A stretch of 11,127 nucleotides of DNA. Source: Oligoflexales bacterium. Its GTDB lineage: Bacteria; Bdellovibrionota_B; Oligoflexia; Oligoflexales; CACXFL01. Below, piece by piece: positions 1 through 5,904 of the stretch. Numbering within the stretch: position 1 is the stretch's first letter; the number at the start of each line of letters is the position of its first letter. Below the pieces are notes generated by a model that was not told where the DNA came from, made no database searches, and saw only the letters and a program-made list of their open reading frames with translations. Location of the stretch: the NCBI GenBank assembly GCA_028282865.1, contig JANQHA010000506.1, forward strand, positions 1 to 11,127. The letters run 5' to 3'. Made by a program: the position numbers and the translations under genes.

Positions 1-1684
1 CCTCCTCTTGAACGATAACTCCCATGTAAGAGTCATCTAGAGAAATTCCTACTTGGTGGCGTAGGTGGATGCTTCTAGGTGAGATCAACGACGCCCAAAC
101 CTCTTTGATACTTTTAAATATTCTATCGGCGGTGGTGACATGGTTAACCGATTCGTACATGCCCGCAGCTGAAAAATCTTTGAGATCTTCAGCGTTAGAT
201 GAACTTCGAACGACAAACTTCTCTACTCCCGCAAGGTAGTGAGCTATATGTGAATCGATCTGATCGTGGAGCTTATTGCTTAACCTAGTCTTTTTAATAA
301 GCCTTTGAATAAGCAAGCAGAGTGAATCGATTTCTTTGACCCCCAGCTCCAAAGCCATCTTTAGCTTTCCCAGTGCCTGCTGTATTTGAGGTGAGCTTTC
401 TAAAAACTCTCTTTGAAAGCTAAATGGAATAGCTATGCCTCTTGGAACCCTCATTTTTTTGCAAATAAATTTATGAGCTGCCATGTTCAAGTCTTTACTA
501 GGGTCTGAGTCAAGAAACGCGGCAATATGTGGCAATAAGTTTTCTCTAGGAGGCCTAGGCACTCGATAGAAACCTATCAACCTGTTTGAACCCTCCTTTA
601 ATAGGTGGTGAAGCTCTCCTAAGTTTGCAGCTTTAGTCCCGTAACGATAGCAGTCAGAGATCCGCAGCGAGTCAAGTGGTACGATTGGAGTATTGCTGGT
701 CTCAGGTTCTTCGATGCGGATTTCGTGAACGGTCCAAGTCGGTTTTTCCAGATCAGGGTCTGCAGTTTCGGCTATTTTCGTTAACGAAATTTTGCTGGCA
801 TTGTTATCAACTTGGTATTCAACCCAACTTCCGTCTAGCGACTTGGTCGCGATTTCATCTAACACTCCTATTTGAATTGCGTTAGGGATTTTCCAGCCAC
901 AGGCGAGGACATTGGTATGGGATAGCGGAGTGGTGTGCTTAGCATTTATAATCCCAGCTACCCTTGGAATACTGTCGGGAACTCGGCTCATAACCAGGAT
1001 GTCATACCATTCGATTGTATCCGCTAATTTTTTATAGTCTGACTCATTTATACAACGTAGACGGCCTTGAGTGGTTCCTGGATTTAACGATACGAATGAT
1101 TTCGACGCGAATAGCTCGTGGTTATATATACGGGGTAGAACTATATGATCGATTTCTGAAACTAAGGTCTCTTGGTCGTGGTTGGCTGGTTTGAAAAGTA
1201 ACTGTAAGCTTTGGTCCAAATGGTTTTGGACCGTACTGAAGAAAGTTAGCAACATCTCAGAGTTCATGTTGTCGATTTCTACGGTCTCTAATGCAAAGAA
1301 TTGCTCGCCGCGGCTATTCTTTTGCAGGGATAGAATACCTAGGCAGTATTCTCGGTCTGGGCTCAAGTAAACTTTGTGATTGAAATCGTCAATCTGATCA
1401 CGAATCACCTTACGATCAACCTTTAAAATACGTTCGGCAATGTAGTCAGCGTGAAACTCATAGTGCTTGTTATTTATGAAGTGAATCGTATTATTAGCTC
1501 TTTCGACCACTACTTTTACAAATTGATACCCGGCCATCGATCCCGATATATTGTTAAAAGCCACGATTGGTAGCTTGGTGTCGATATAGCCTTTTAGATC
1601 TTGTTTCAGATCGCTTGAAGCGACGGTGGGTTCTAAAGGACTGTGCCGATTATACGTGAGAGTGGTATGTTCACTGGTGTACAT
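1..1684 (-). CDS. PEP-synthase/GWD-like dikinase, 3' end cut by window edge
   Basis: An open frame of 561 codons starts at ATG 1684 and has no stop before the left edge. Residues 1-200 match nothing I recognise. Residues 230-270 look like the mobile phosphohistidine domain of PEP-utilising enzymes, with TTPLSHTNVL around His256 followed by a WKIPNA stretch. From about residue 345 a PPDK_N-type ATP-grasp domain begins: GTKAANLGEL (Lys351), VPRGIAIPFSF and VVRSSSNAEDLKDFSAAGMY (Arg493), where the family has RSSATAEDL. Such enzymes move the beta-phosphate of ATP to a histidine and then to an acceptor. Here the His domain comes before the ATP-grasp domain. That is the reverse of PEP synthase and PPDK, and the order known from plant glucan water dikinases, so the acceptor cannot be named. 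A PEP-binding barrel could still follow outside the window. The ribosome site is weak (AATAGG). The gene is divergent from the M28 peptidase gene. Confidence 0.85.
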   Translation of the reverse strand, partial: MYTSEHTTLTYNRHSPLEPTVASSDLKQDLKGYIDTKLPIVAFNNISGSMAGYQFVKVVVERANNTIHFINNKHYEFHADYIAERILKVDRKVIRDQIDDFNHKVYLSPDREYCLGILSLQKNSRGEQFFALETVEIDNMNSEMLLTFFSTVQNHLDQSLQLLFKPANHDQETLVSEIDHIVLPRIYNHELFASKSFVSLNPGTTQGRLRCINESDYKKLADTIEWYDILVMSRVPDSIPRVAGIINAKHTTPLSHTNVLACGWKIPNAIQIGVLDEIATKSLDGSWVEYQVDNNASKISLTKIAETADPDLEKPTWTVHEIRIEEPETSNTPIVPLDSLRISDCYRYGTKAANLGELHHLLKEGSNRLIGFYRVPRPPRENLLPHIAAFLDSDPSKDLNMAAHKFICKKMRVPRGIAIPFSFQREFLESSPQIQQALGKLKMALELGVKEIDSLCLLIQRLIKKTRLSNKLHDQIDSHIAHYLAGVEKFVVRSSSNAEDLKDFSAAGMYESVNHVTTADRIFKSIKEVWASLISPRSIHLRHQVGISLDDSYMGVIVQEE

Positions 1685-1761
1685 AATAAAACCTATTTTT
1701 TGCAGTGTGGTTGATTGCTGACTTCGAGATAGCACATTCTAGGCGGTTAATAAAGCCCGCT

Positions 1762-1792
1762 ATGATATTTTCGAATTGCCGGTGGTTGTCTG
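1762..1792 (-). promoter_or_regulatory. weak candidate promoter of the dikinase gene
   Basis: Read on the minus strand, TATCAT (1762-1767) matches the -10 consensus at five of six bases. CAGACA (1787-1792), inside the first 22-bp repeat, could serve as a -35, but the 19-bp spacer is long. Initiation would fall near 1755 and give a leader of about 70 bases. Confidence 0.22.
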
Positions 1793-1823
1793 AGATTGCT
1801 GGCCGGTGGTTGTCTGAGATTGC
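1778..1823. repeat. two tandem 22-bp direct repeats in divergent promoter region
   Basis: Copies at 1778-1799 and 1802-1823 are identical over 22 bp (GCCGGTGGTTGTCTGAGATT then GC) with a 24-bp period. The second copy's edge also takes part in an 8-bp inverted repeat, TTGCTGGC (1796-1803) and GCCAGCAA (1822-1829). The repeats lie between the candidate promoters of the dikinase and peptidase genes, close to a -35 on each side. This is a natural place for a regulator that controls both. Simple tandem duplication without function is the alternative. Confidence 0.8.
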
Positions 1824-1837
1824 CAGCAAAGCTATGG

Positions 1838-1867
1838 TTGCAAATTAAGCAGTTTTTTTGGTATATT
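1838..1867 (+). promoter_or_regulatory. candidate sigma70-type promoter of the M28 peptidase gene
   Basis: TTGCAA (1838-1843) and TATATT (1862-1867) are separated by 18 bp. Transcription would begin near 1875, giving a short leader that carries the ribosome site CGGAG (1882-1886), 7 bases before the ATG at 1894. Confidence 0.45.
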
Positions 1868-1893
1868 ACACCTAAATTATTCGGAGTAGTTAG

Positions 1894-3222
1894 ATGAATA
1901 TTTGGCGGGTAGCTGTACTTATTGGCGTGGTTTGGGGTGCTTTTTCCTTTACTCATGATAGCTCTTCACGAGTTTATCATGTCATCAATATCGATAAGAT
2001 TGGTCCTGAAGAACTAGATCGTCTGAAACAAAACCAAGCTTTTGAGTGGTGGACTGAGCTAGATGATCAGATGTTGGTGTTATCTGAAGAGTATGTTTTG
2101 GACCTCAATCAGTCCTACCAAACTTTACCGGTTGTTCCTAAGCCAGAGAGGCTATACTTGGTTCGCAATGGGCATAGCCGGGACTTGAATGGTTTAGATG
2201 CAGATATTTTAGCTAGCGGTGGTAAGTCTTCGGTCATTCAATCTAGGAGTGATAAGGTTCCAGATCTGAGCTGCTTACAAAAGGATAAGGGCTCTAACAT
2301 GCCTCATAGTCACGCGGGCTTGTTTATCTTTGAGCCAAACCGCGTGCTGGTAAAACAAAGTAAGAACTCTTATAGGATACAAAAGAAGAAGCTTTGGAAC
2401 CAAGACGCTCCCATAAACCTCGAAGCTTTGGATGTTGAGCGTTGGTTGGATGCTACAACCAAGTTATCTTCTTTTCACCGCAATACTAAAGGTGAGGGAA
2501 TTATTGATGCTAGAAACTGGTTAGTTGATGAGTTAGGAAAATTGCCAGGGGTTGAGGTTAGTCTTCAGGAGTTTAGTGTGGGCAACACCATGTCCTATAA
2601 TGTCATTGCTAAGCTAGTAGGTTCTCAGCGCCCTGATGAGTGGTATGTAGTCGGTGGGCATTACGATTCGACTTCTGAAGATCCTTTGATTAGGGCTCCT
2701 GGTGCCGAAGATAATGCTTCAGGATCGGCAGGCGTTTTAGAAATGGCACGGGTATTTGCCGAAAATCCTCCAGCTGCCACTGTGTTTTTTATATTTTTCT
2801 CAGGTGAAGAGCAAAATCTATACGGAAGCAAAGCGCACGTTGAGCGGCTAATAGAAGAAGGTGACGCGGATAAACTTAAAGGCGTGATCAATATGGATAT
2901 GATTGGTTATGCTAAAGGTGATACCTTAGGTGTGTTGCTTGAAACTGAAGAGGTCGCAACTGAATTAATGCAGCTGCTTGAAGATAGTGCGGCTGAGTTT
3001 ACAGATATGGAAGTCTCAACGACCTTTAATGCATGGGGCTCTGATCATGTGCCATATTTGCGAAAGCAAATTCCTGCAGTATTGACCATTGACCGAGACT
3101 GGAGTGGTTATCCGAGCTATCATAAAACCACCGATACGATTGAAAAAGTGCGTCCTGATATGGCGGCTGAAATTCTTAAGATGAATGTTGCGGCGTTATC
3201 GCAGTTGGCTGGGTTAAAATAA
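1894..3222 (+). CDS. exported M28-family zinc aminopeptidase
   Basis: This is a 442-residue metallopeptidase expected to release N-terminal amino acids from peptides outside the cytoplasm. A hydrophobic N-terminus (about residues 4-20) reads as a signal peptide. Residues about 25-190 form a prodomain-like region I do not recognise. The catalytic domain (about 195-440) carries the complete M28 set: GGHYDS (His256), GAEDNASG (Asp273, bridging), FSGEEQNLYGS (Glu305 general base, Glu306), NMDMIGY (Asp335) and YHKTTDT (His410). Two zinc ions are therefore expected, as in the Vibrio/Streptomyces aminopeptidases. A start at 1894 is supported by GGAG 7 bases upstream and by the signal peptide. The gene appears monocistronic, divergent from the dikinase gene and convergent with hipA 60 bp away. 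Its last codons (GGG TTA AAA TAA) fall in an 11-bp repeat also found upstream of hipB. Substrate specificity cannot be read from the sequence. Confidence 0.93.
   Translation: MNIWRVAVLIGVVWGAFSFTHDSSSRVYHVINIDKIGPEELDRLKQNQAFEWWTELDDQMLVLSEEYVLDLNQSYQTLPVVPKPERLYLVRNGHSRDLNGLDADILASGGKSSVIQSRSDKVPDLSCLQKDKGSNMPHSHAGLFIFEPNRVLVKQSKNSYRIQKKKLWNQDAPINLEALDVERWLDATTKLSSFHRNTKGEGIIDARNWLVDELGKLPGVEVSLQEFSVGNTMSYNVIAKLVGSQRPDEWYVVGGHYDSTSEDPLIRAPGAEDNASGSAGVLEMARVFAENPPAATVFFIFFSGEEQNLYGSKAHVERLIEEGDADKLKGVINMDMIGYAKGDTLGVLLETEEVATELMQLLEDSAAEFTDMEVSTTFNAWGSDHVPYLRKQIPAVLTIDRDWSGYPSYHKTTDTIEKVRPDMAAEILKMNVAALSQLAGLK
3211..3221 (+). repeat. 11-bp direct repeat, copy 1 (left of hipBA)
   Basis: GGGTTAAAATA at the end of the peptidase gene is repeated exactly at 4873-4883 on the other side of hipBA. 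In both places a CGCCT-NN-AGGCG palindrome follows within a few bases. With small gaps the similarity stretches from TTGGCT/TAGGCT upstream to GGCGGTA downstream. Chance identity of 11 bases is possible in a window this size. The shared context makes it more notable. Confidence 0.5.
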
Positions 3223-3224
3223 TC

Positions 3225-3242
3225 TATCGCCTAAAGGCGGTA
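3225..3242. promoter_or_regulatory. palindrome O3, probable HipB-type site or hairpin after M28 gene
   Basis: TATCGCCTAAAGGCGGTA has the core CGCCT-AA-AGGCG (3228-3239), with outer TA/TA pairs and one T/G mismatch. It starts 3 bp after the peptidase stop codon and shares its arms with the two palindromes at the hipBA promoter. As RNA it could fold into a 7-pair hairpin with a four-base loop. Only UUUAUAGG follows, so it is a poor intrinsic terminator. I favour a protein-binding site and do not exclude a terminator role. Confidence 0.55.
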
Positions 3243-3275
3243 TTTATAGGATCTCTATGGTTTTTCCTTTTAAAT

Positions 3276-3291
3276 ATCGCCTTTAGGCGAT
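3276..3291. promoter_or_regulatory. palindrome O4, overlapping the hipA stop codon
   Basis: ATCGCCTTTAGGCGAT is a perfect 16-bp palindrome with the core CGCCT-TT-AGGCG. The hipA stop codon (minus strand, 3285-3283) sits at its centre. Its centre is exactly 50 bp from that of O3, the same spacing as the promoter pair. On the hipA transcript a hairpin here would be followed by AUAUUUAAAAGG, without a clear U-tract. Confidence 0.6.
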
Positions 3292-4569
3292 GATTTTATG
3301 CTGCTTAAAGATCCGCAGTCTTTTAGATATTTCTAGCTCAATCTTTCGAGTGATTTGGAGTGACCCAAATTGCTTATCCATATTCTTTTTCTGTTTTGGC
3401 AAAGCCTTTCTTACTTTATCGGCTACTTTAGTGAAGCGTTTCAGTAGCACACCTTCACGTAAACCGATTTGCCTTTCTACTCCATGAAAGTGATAAGGGC
3501 GCAGCTTGTACCAAAGAAATTGGCCCCGGCCAGGCTTGCCAATTGCGATAGCAAATTTACCGTCGATTCTAGGGTAAACGGCAGTCGATATCAGATCGTA
3601 AAACGGGGCTAAGGTGTATCCCTCAGGGCTATATATAATTGAGATATTTTTAGAGTGACAGTCGTTGTTTCCTATAATGAGGTTAAAAGCTATCCAATCA
3701 AGATAGCGAAGGGCATCTTTAATAGTGACCTGGCTTTTACCAATGATGGCTCTGTAATGCTCACGAATTGGCGGCCCACCATCTTCTTCGTATTTTTGGG
3801 TTGGTAAATATCCGAGAGCCTGACAAAAATCGAATTGGTGGATACGGTGGACTCGATCTTCCGATTGATAGCGATCAAATCGATCTACAATAAAGTAGGG
3901 AAATTCTCCAGAGATGATTTGCACTTTAGGAACATAAAACCCTATGCTTCTTGCCAGCTTCATACAGAAAAACTCGTTATATACAGAGTCAACGCCGTTG
4001 CCTATGTTTCTTATTGGAATTTTTAGGATGTGAGTCGAAGGATATTCGCCGGTTGGAATAAAAATTTTTTTTCCACGCAGGACGATGGCAGCTTTTTCTT
4101 GTGCGCCTGCTAGAGAAAACCTTGAATGATATTTTTTGTGAGTGAAGTTAAACAAATCCTTTGATTCACGAATCGTTCTGTCTATCTCACCGACTGGAAT
4201 CTCAGTTAGCTGCCCTGGGCTAGCCGCTGAATTAGAACGGGCGCTAGAGATTGTTAGCGCGCCGGCACAGTCTAGCCCGAAGGTTGTTAGAAATTTAAAT
4301 CCGTCTTTAGCGATGTCTCTAAAGGATTGGTTGATACGATCTTTATTCATACCCTCTGGAAGTAAGTTCTCAAAAAAAGATTTAGTGATTCTATTGCTAA
4401 AGGGTCCTATATGACTTAGCGGCATAGTAAAAGATATTGCAAATGCGCTATCAAGGGAAAGCCAACTGTTTTCATATTGAAAGCTCCAAAAGTCGTCGCT
4501 ATCTTTGGATAGCTGACCAACGATGTGGTCTTTGTAAAAGACTGTTAATTTTTGAGAAGGTGCTGCCAA
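3283..4569 (-). CDS. hipA: HipA toxin, Ser/Thr kinase-like
   Basis: This is a 428-residue, full-length HipA. Classical HipA phosphorylates glutamyl-tRNA synthetase (GltX), blocks translation and induces dormancy. The target of this homologue is not readable from sequence. Visible parts: an N-subdomain 1 (about 1-105) with FFENLLPEG; the glycine-rich loop SLAGAQEK at 152-159, whose Ser152 corresponds to the autophosphorylated Ser150 of E. coli; THILKIP with the ATP-binding Lys183; VDRFDR at 228-233; the catalytic loop GNNDCHSKN with Asp303 and Asn308; and FYDL with metal-binding Asp325. All key residues are present, so the toxin should be active. The start is TTG at 4569, chosen because AAGGAG, overlapping the hipB stop, lies 5 bases upstream and no ATG is near. 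hipB ends 9 bp before. Because the N-subdomain is present, this is the two-gene hipBA layout, not the split HipBST type. Confidence 0.96.
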   Translation of the reverse strand: MAAPSQKLTVFYKDHIVGQLSKDSDDFWSFQYENSWLSLDSAFAISFTMPLSHIGPFSNRITKSFFENLLPEGMNKDRINQSFRDIAKDGFKFLTTFGLDCAGALTISSARSNSAASPGQLTEIPVGEIDRTIRESKDLFNFTHKKYHSRFSLAGAQEKAAIVLRGKKIFIPTGEYPSTHILKIPIRNIGNGVDSVYNEFFCMKLARSIGFYVPKVQIISGEFPYFIVDRFDRYQSEDRVHRIHQFDFCQALGYLPTQKYEEDGGPPIREHYRAIIGKSQVTIKDALRYLDWIAFNLIIGNNDCHSKNISIIYSPEGYTLAPFYDLISTAVYPRIDGKFAIAIGKPGRGQFLWYKLRPYHFHGVERQIGLREGVLLKRFTKVADKVRKALPKQKKNMDKQFGSLQITRKIELEISKRLRIFKQHKIIA

Positions 4570-4578
4570 TTAGGCTCC

Positions 4579-4815
4579 TTACTTAGGTTCAACATATAGT
4601 TTAAGTCGGCATAGCTTCAGCATTTTGAGTAGGTGAGAAAATCTTGGGTCAACCTCGCCTCGCTCTATTTCTCCCACCGAGGTAGTGGATAGGTTAGCGA
4701 ATTGGCCGAGCTGTTCTTGGGATAGCCCGATTCTTTTTCGGTGTTTCTTCAGTATTGCTAGAAGCTCGTCAATTCCTTCGATTTCCACCTTCTTGCTAGA
4801 TGGTTCTTTAGCCAT
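4579..4815 (-). CDS. hipB: HipB antitoxin, Xre-family DNA-binding repressor
   Basis: This 78-residue protein is nearly all helix-turn-helix. Residues about 15-70 carry the Cro/C1-type fold with LSQEQLGQFANLSTTSVGEI, where the recognition helix lies around STTSVGEIERG, followed by a final strand KLYVEP resembling the one HipB dimers use. HipB neutralises HipA by binding it and represses the operon by binding palindromic operators. It is slightly shorter than E. coli HipB (88 residues). The ATG at 4815 is preceded by GAGGG about 6 bases upstream. Two strong palindromes, one over the predicted transcription start and one about 50 bp further upstream, are likely HipB operators. The two related palindromes at the far end of hipA are unusual. 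Assignment rests on the HTH pattern and on the adjacent hipA. Confidence 0.93.
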   Translation of the reverse strand: MAKEPSSKKVEIEGIDELLAILKKHRKRIGLSQEQLGQFANLSTTSVGEIERGEVDPRFSHLLKMLKLCRLKLYVEPK

Positions 4816-4832
4816 AATTCCCTCGTAAATTA

Positions 4833-4848
4833 ACCGCCTATAGGCGTT
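4833..4848. promoter_or_regulatory. palindrome O1, probable HipB operator at hipBA start site
   Basis: ACCGCCTATAGGCGTT contains the perfect 12-bp palindrome CGCCTATAGGCG (4835-4846). It lies directly downstream of the hipBA -10 (4849-4854), where transcription would begin, so a bound HipB dimer would block initiation. It is 18 bp upstream of the hipB start codon. Confidence 0.7.
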
Positions 4849-4854
4849 ATTATA
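4849..4854 (-). promoter_or_regulatory. -10 element of the hipBA promoter
   Basis: On the minus strand this reads TATAAT, a perfect -10. No good -35 is found 16-18 bp upstream (AACCCT at 4872-4877), so the promoter may be weak or start in another way. It lies between palindromes O1 and O2. Confidence 0.55.
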
Positions 4855-4872
4855 TCATAGAATTAGGCTTTA

Positions 4873-4883
4873 GGGTTAAAATA
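4873..4883 (+). repeat. 11-bp direct repeat, copy 2 (right of hipBA)
   Basis: GGGTTAAAATA is identical to 3211-3221. It overlaps the left edge of palindrome O2 by 2 bp. Confidence 0.5.
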
Positions 4884-4899
4884 CCGCCTATAGGCGGTA
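4882..4899. promoter_or_regulatory. palindrome O2, probable HipB operator upstream of hipBA
   Basis: TACCGCCTATAGGCGGTA is a perfect 18-bp palindrome, the best of the four. Its centre is exactly 50 bp from that of O1, about 48 bp upstream of the predicted hipBA start. Paired operators around the promoter are normal for hipBA loci. The sequence differs from the TATCC-N8-GGATA operators of E. coli. Confidence 0.72.
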
Positions 4900-4927
4900 A
4901 TAATAAACCACTGATCACTGGGACCCA

Positions 4928-5608
4928 TTAATGCGATTCAGGAAAGTAAAAAGTACAACGTGTCTGGTAAATAGAAATTTCTTCAGTCCTAGGATTAATA
5001 CTACTCTCTATAGTGCAGGATAGGTATGAATTCGAGTCCGGGCCAGCTGGGCCATTTCCCAATGAGTAAGCGTTAGTATGCCTAATCCCATTTGGACCGC
5101 TTACGTGCTGCCGATATATTGAGGACTCTCCAGCTTCCCGAGTCCTGCGCAAAGCACTATGCATAGCAAGATTAATATCTTGATTGAGGAATTGAAACAC
5201 TTTAGGTAGGCCGTTCCTTTGCCAGTGACTTTCGCTAGCTCTGTTCCCCCACGATAAAACTTCTACGTCTCTTAATGATAGATTCACCGTAGCTTCACGG
5301 TCCTCTTGGCTATCAAACAATAGACAATGCAGCATGTTCTGCTCGTCCTTAATTGCTGGTAGGCCTCGCTTCGGTCTCCTGACAGTTATCTTACAGTAGC
5401 TTGCTTCCCGATTTAACTGCCAATCTACGTTCCATCCATTCACCTCTATATTTGGAAACCTAGATTGCAAATTTATCAGCGCTAACCCAAGCACACCTGG
5501 TGCCGACCACTCCTGAACATCATAATCAGATTGATTTTCTTGGGCGACCGAGGTTTCGAGCGATAAAATACATAGTGATGTCAATAAAATATGCGTAATT
5601 TTCTGCAT
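4928..5608 (-). CDS. exported four-cysteine protein of unknown function
   Basis: I do not recognise this 226-residue protein. A signal peptide is clear: MQK, then a hydrophobic stretch (about 5-18) and a probable cut after SVA at residue 22. The mature part has four cysteines (72, 95, 198, 218), suggesting two disulphide bonds and a periplasmic or secreted location. It is polar, with tryptophans at 34, 59, 63, 120 and 129 and no metal-site or catalytic motif I can name. The frame can be read 20 codons further upstream to 5668. I chose ATG 5608 because GAGGGG lies about 5 bases before it and because it places the signal peptide at the N-terminus. The gene runs in the same direction as hipBA and ends 112 bp before hipB. 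A promoter with an overlapping palindrome lies upstream. Expression is thus probably controlled on its own. Confidence 0.8.
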   Translation of the reverse strand: MQKITHILLTSLCILSLETSVAQENQSDYDVQEWSAPGVLGLALINLQSRFPNIEVNGWNVDWQLNREASYCKITVRRPKRGLPAIKDEQNMLHCLLFDSQEDREATVNLSLRDVEVLSWGNRASESHWQRNGLPKVFQFLNQDINLAMHSALRRTREAGESSIYRQHVSGPNGIRHTNAYSLGNGPAGPDSNSYLSCTIESSINPRTEEISIYQTRCTFYFPESH

Positions 5609-5904
5609 GTTAGCCCCTCTTTTTTTGTGTGCTGCTCCCTTGGTATCCCAAATTGGCCAGCTGGTCAATTATATTTTTCGGAAAATAATTGAAACTCTTC
5701 GCGAGTATGGTTTTTCGCCTAAAGCATGTGCTTTTAAACGGTTTTTATCCAGAAACGATCGACGTTATCGACTTCGAGGGTGAGCGAACGCTTTATGACA
5801 GCTAATGAAAAGTGAGCCTTCAAACTAAAGTGGACAAGCAGTTTGACTAAGGGCCGATGACTTGATAGTAGGGGCCTATGGTATAAACTGTAAAGAGGTC
5901 TACT
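5609..5904. other. divergent intergenic region between two exported orphan genes
   Basis: This 296-bp stretch holds the promoter and palindrome of the minus-strand gene (5651-5694), a short coding-looking plus-strand frame (5707-5805, 32 codons, no ribosome site) and a 7-bp inverted repeat TCAAACT/AGTTTGA (5820-5826, 5840-5846). For the plus-strand gene, TATAAA (5882-5887) could be a -10, but no -35 at normal spacing is seen. Confidence 0.5.
5651..5670. promoter_or_regulatory. imperfect 20-bp palindrome over a minus-strand promoter
   Basis: AATTGGCCAGCTGGTCAATT is symmetrical in 18 of 20 bases, with a perfect CCAGCTGG core. It overlaps the minus-strand -10 TATAAT (5668-5673) and covers the expected transcription start of the four-cysteine gene. 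A weak -35, TTTCAA, lies at 5689-5694 with a 15-bp spacer. A repressor operator is the simplest reading. The half-sites do not resemble those of the hipBA palindromes. Confidence 0.55.

Noticed and set aside
676..1370. Plus-strand frames at 676-885 and 1182-1370
   Set aside because: Both lie antisense within the dikinase frame, whose conserved motifs show that the minus strand is the coding one.
1747..1956. Minus-strand frame of 69 codons across the divergent promoter region
   Set aside because: It is made up of the two 22-bp repeats plus antisense of the M28 signal peptide, with no ribosome site and low-complexity repeated residues.
3225..3291. O3 and O4 considered as an ordinary bidirectional terminator pair
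   Set aside because: Neither has a convincing U-tract and both share their core with the hipBA promoter palindromes. Kept as an alternative, not as the main call.
3283..4815. HipBST (split toxin) arrangement considered for the hip locus
   Set aside because: The HipA protein contains its own N-subdomain with FFENLLPEG and no third gene is present, so this is standard two-gene hipBA.
5715..5724. TCGCCTAAAG, identical to the left half of palindrome O3
   Set aside because: Only one half-site without its partner. A 10-base match is expected by chance in a window this size.
5707..5805. 32-codon plus-strand frame beginning MVFRLKHVLLNGFYPETIDV, with coding-like codons
   Set aside because: It has no ribosome site, lies in a promoter region and matches nothing I know. 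It could be a remnant or chance, so I do not call it a gene.
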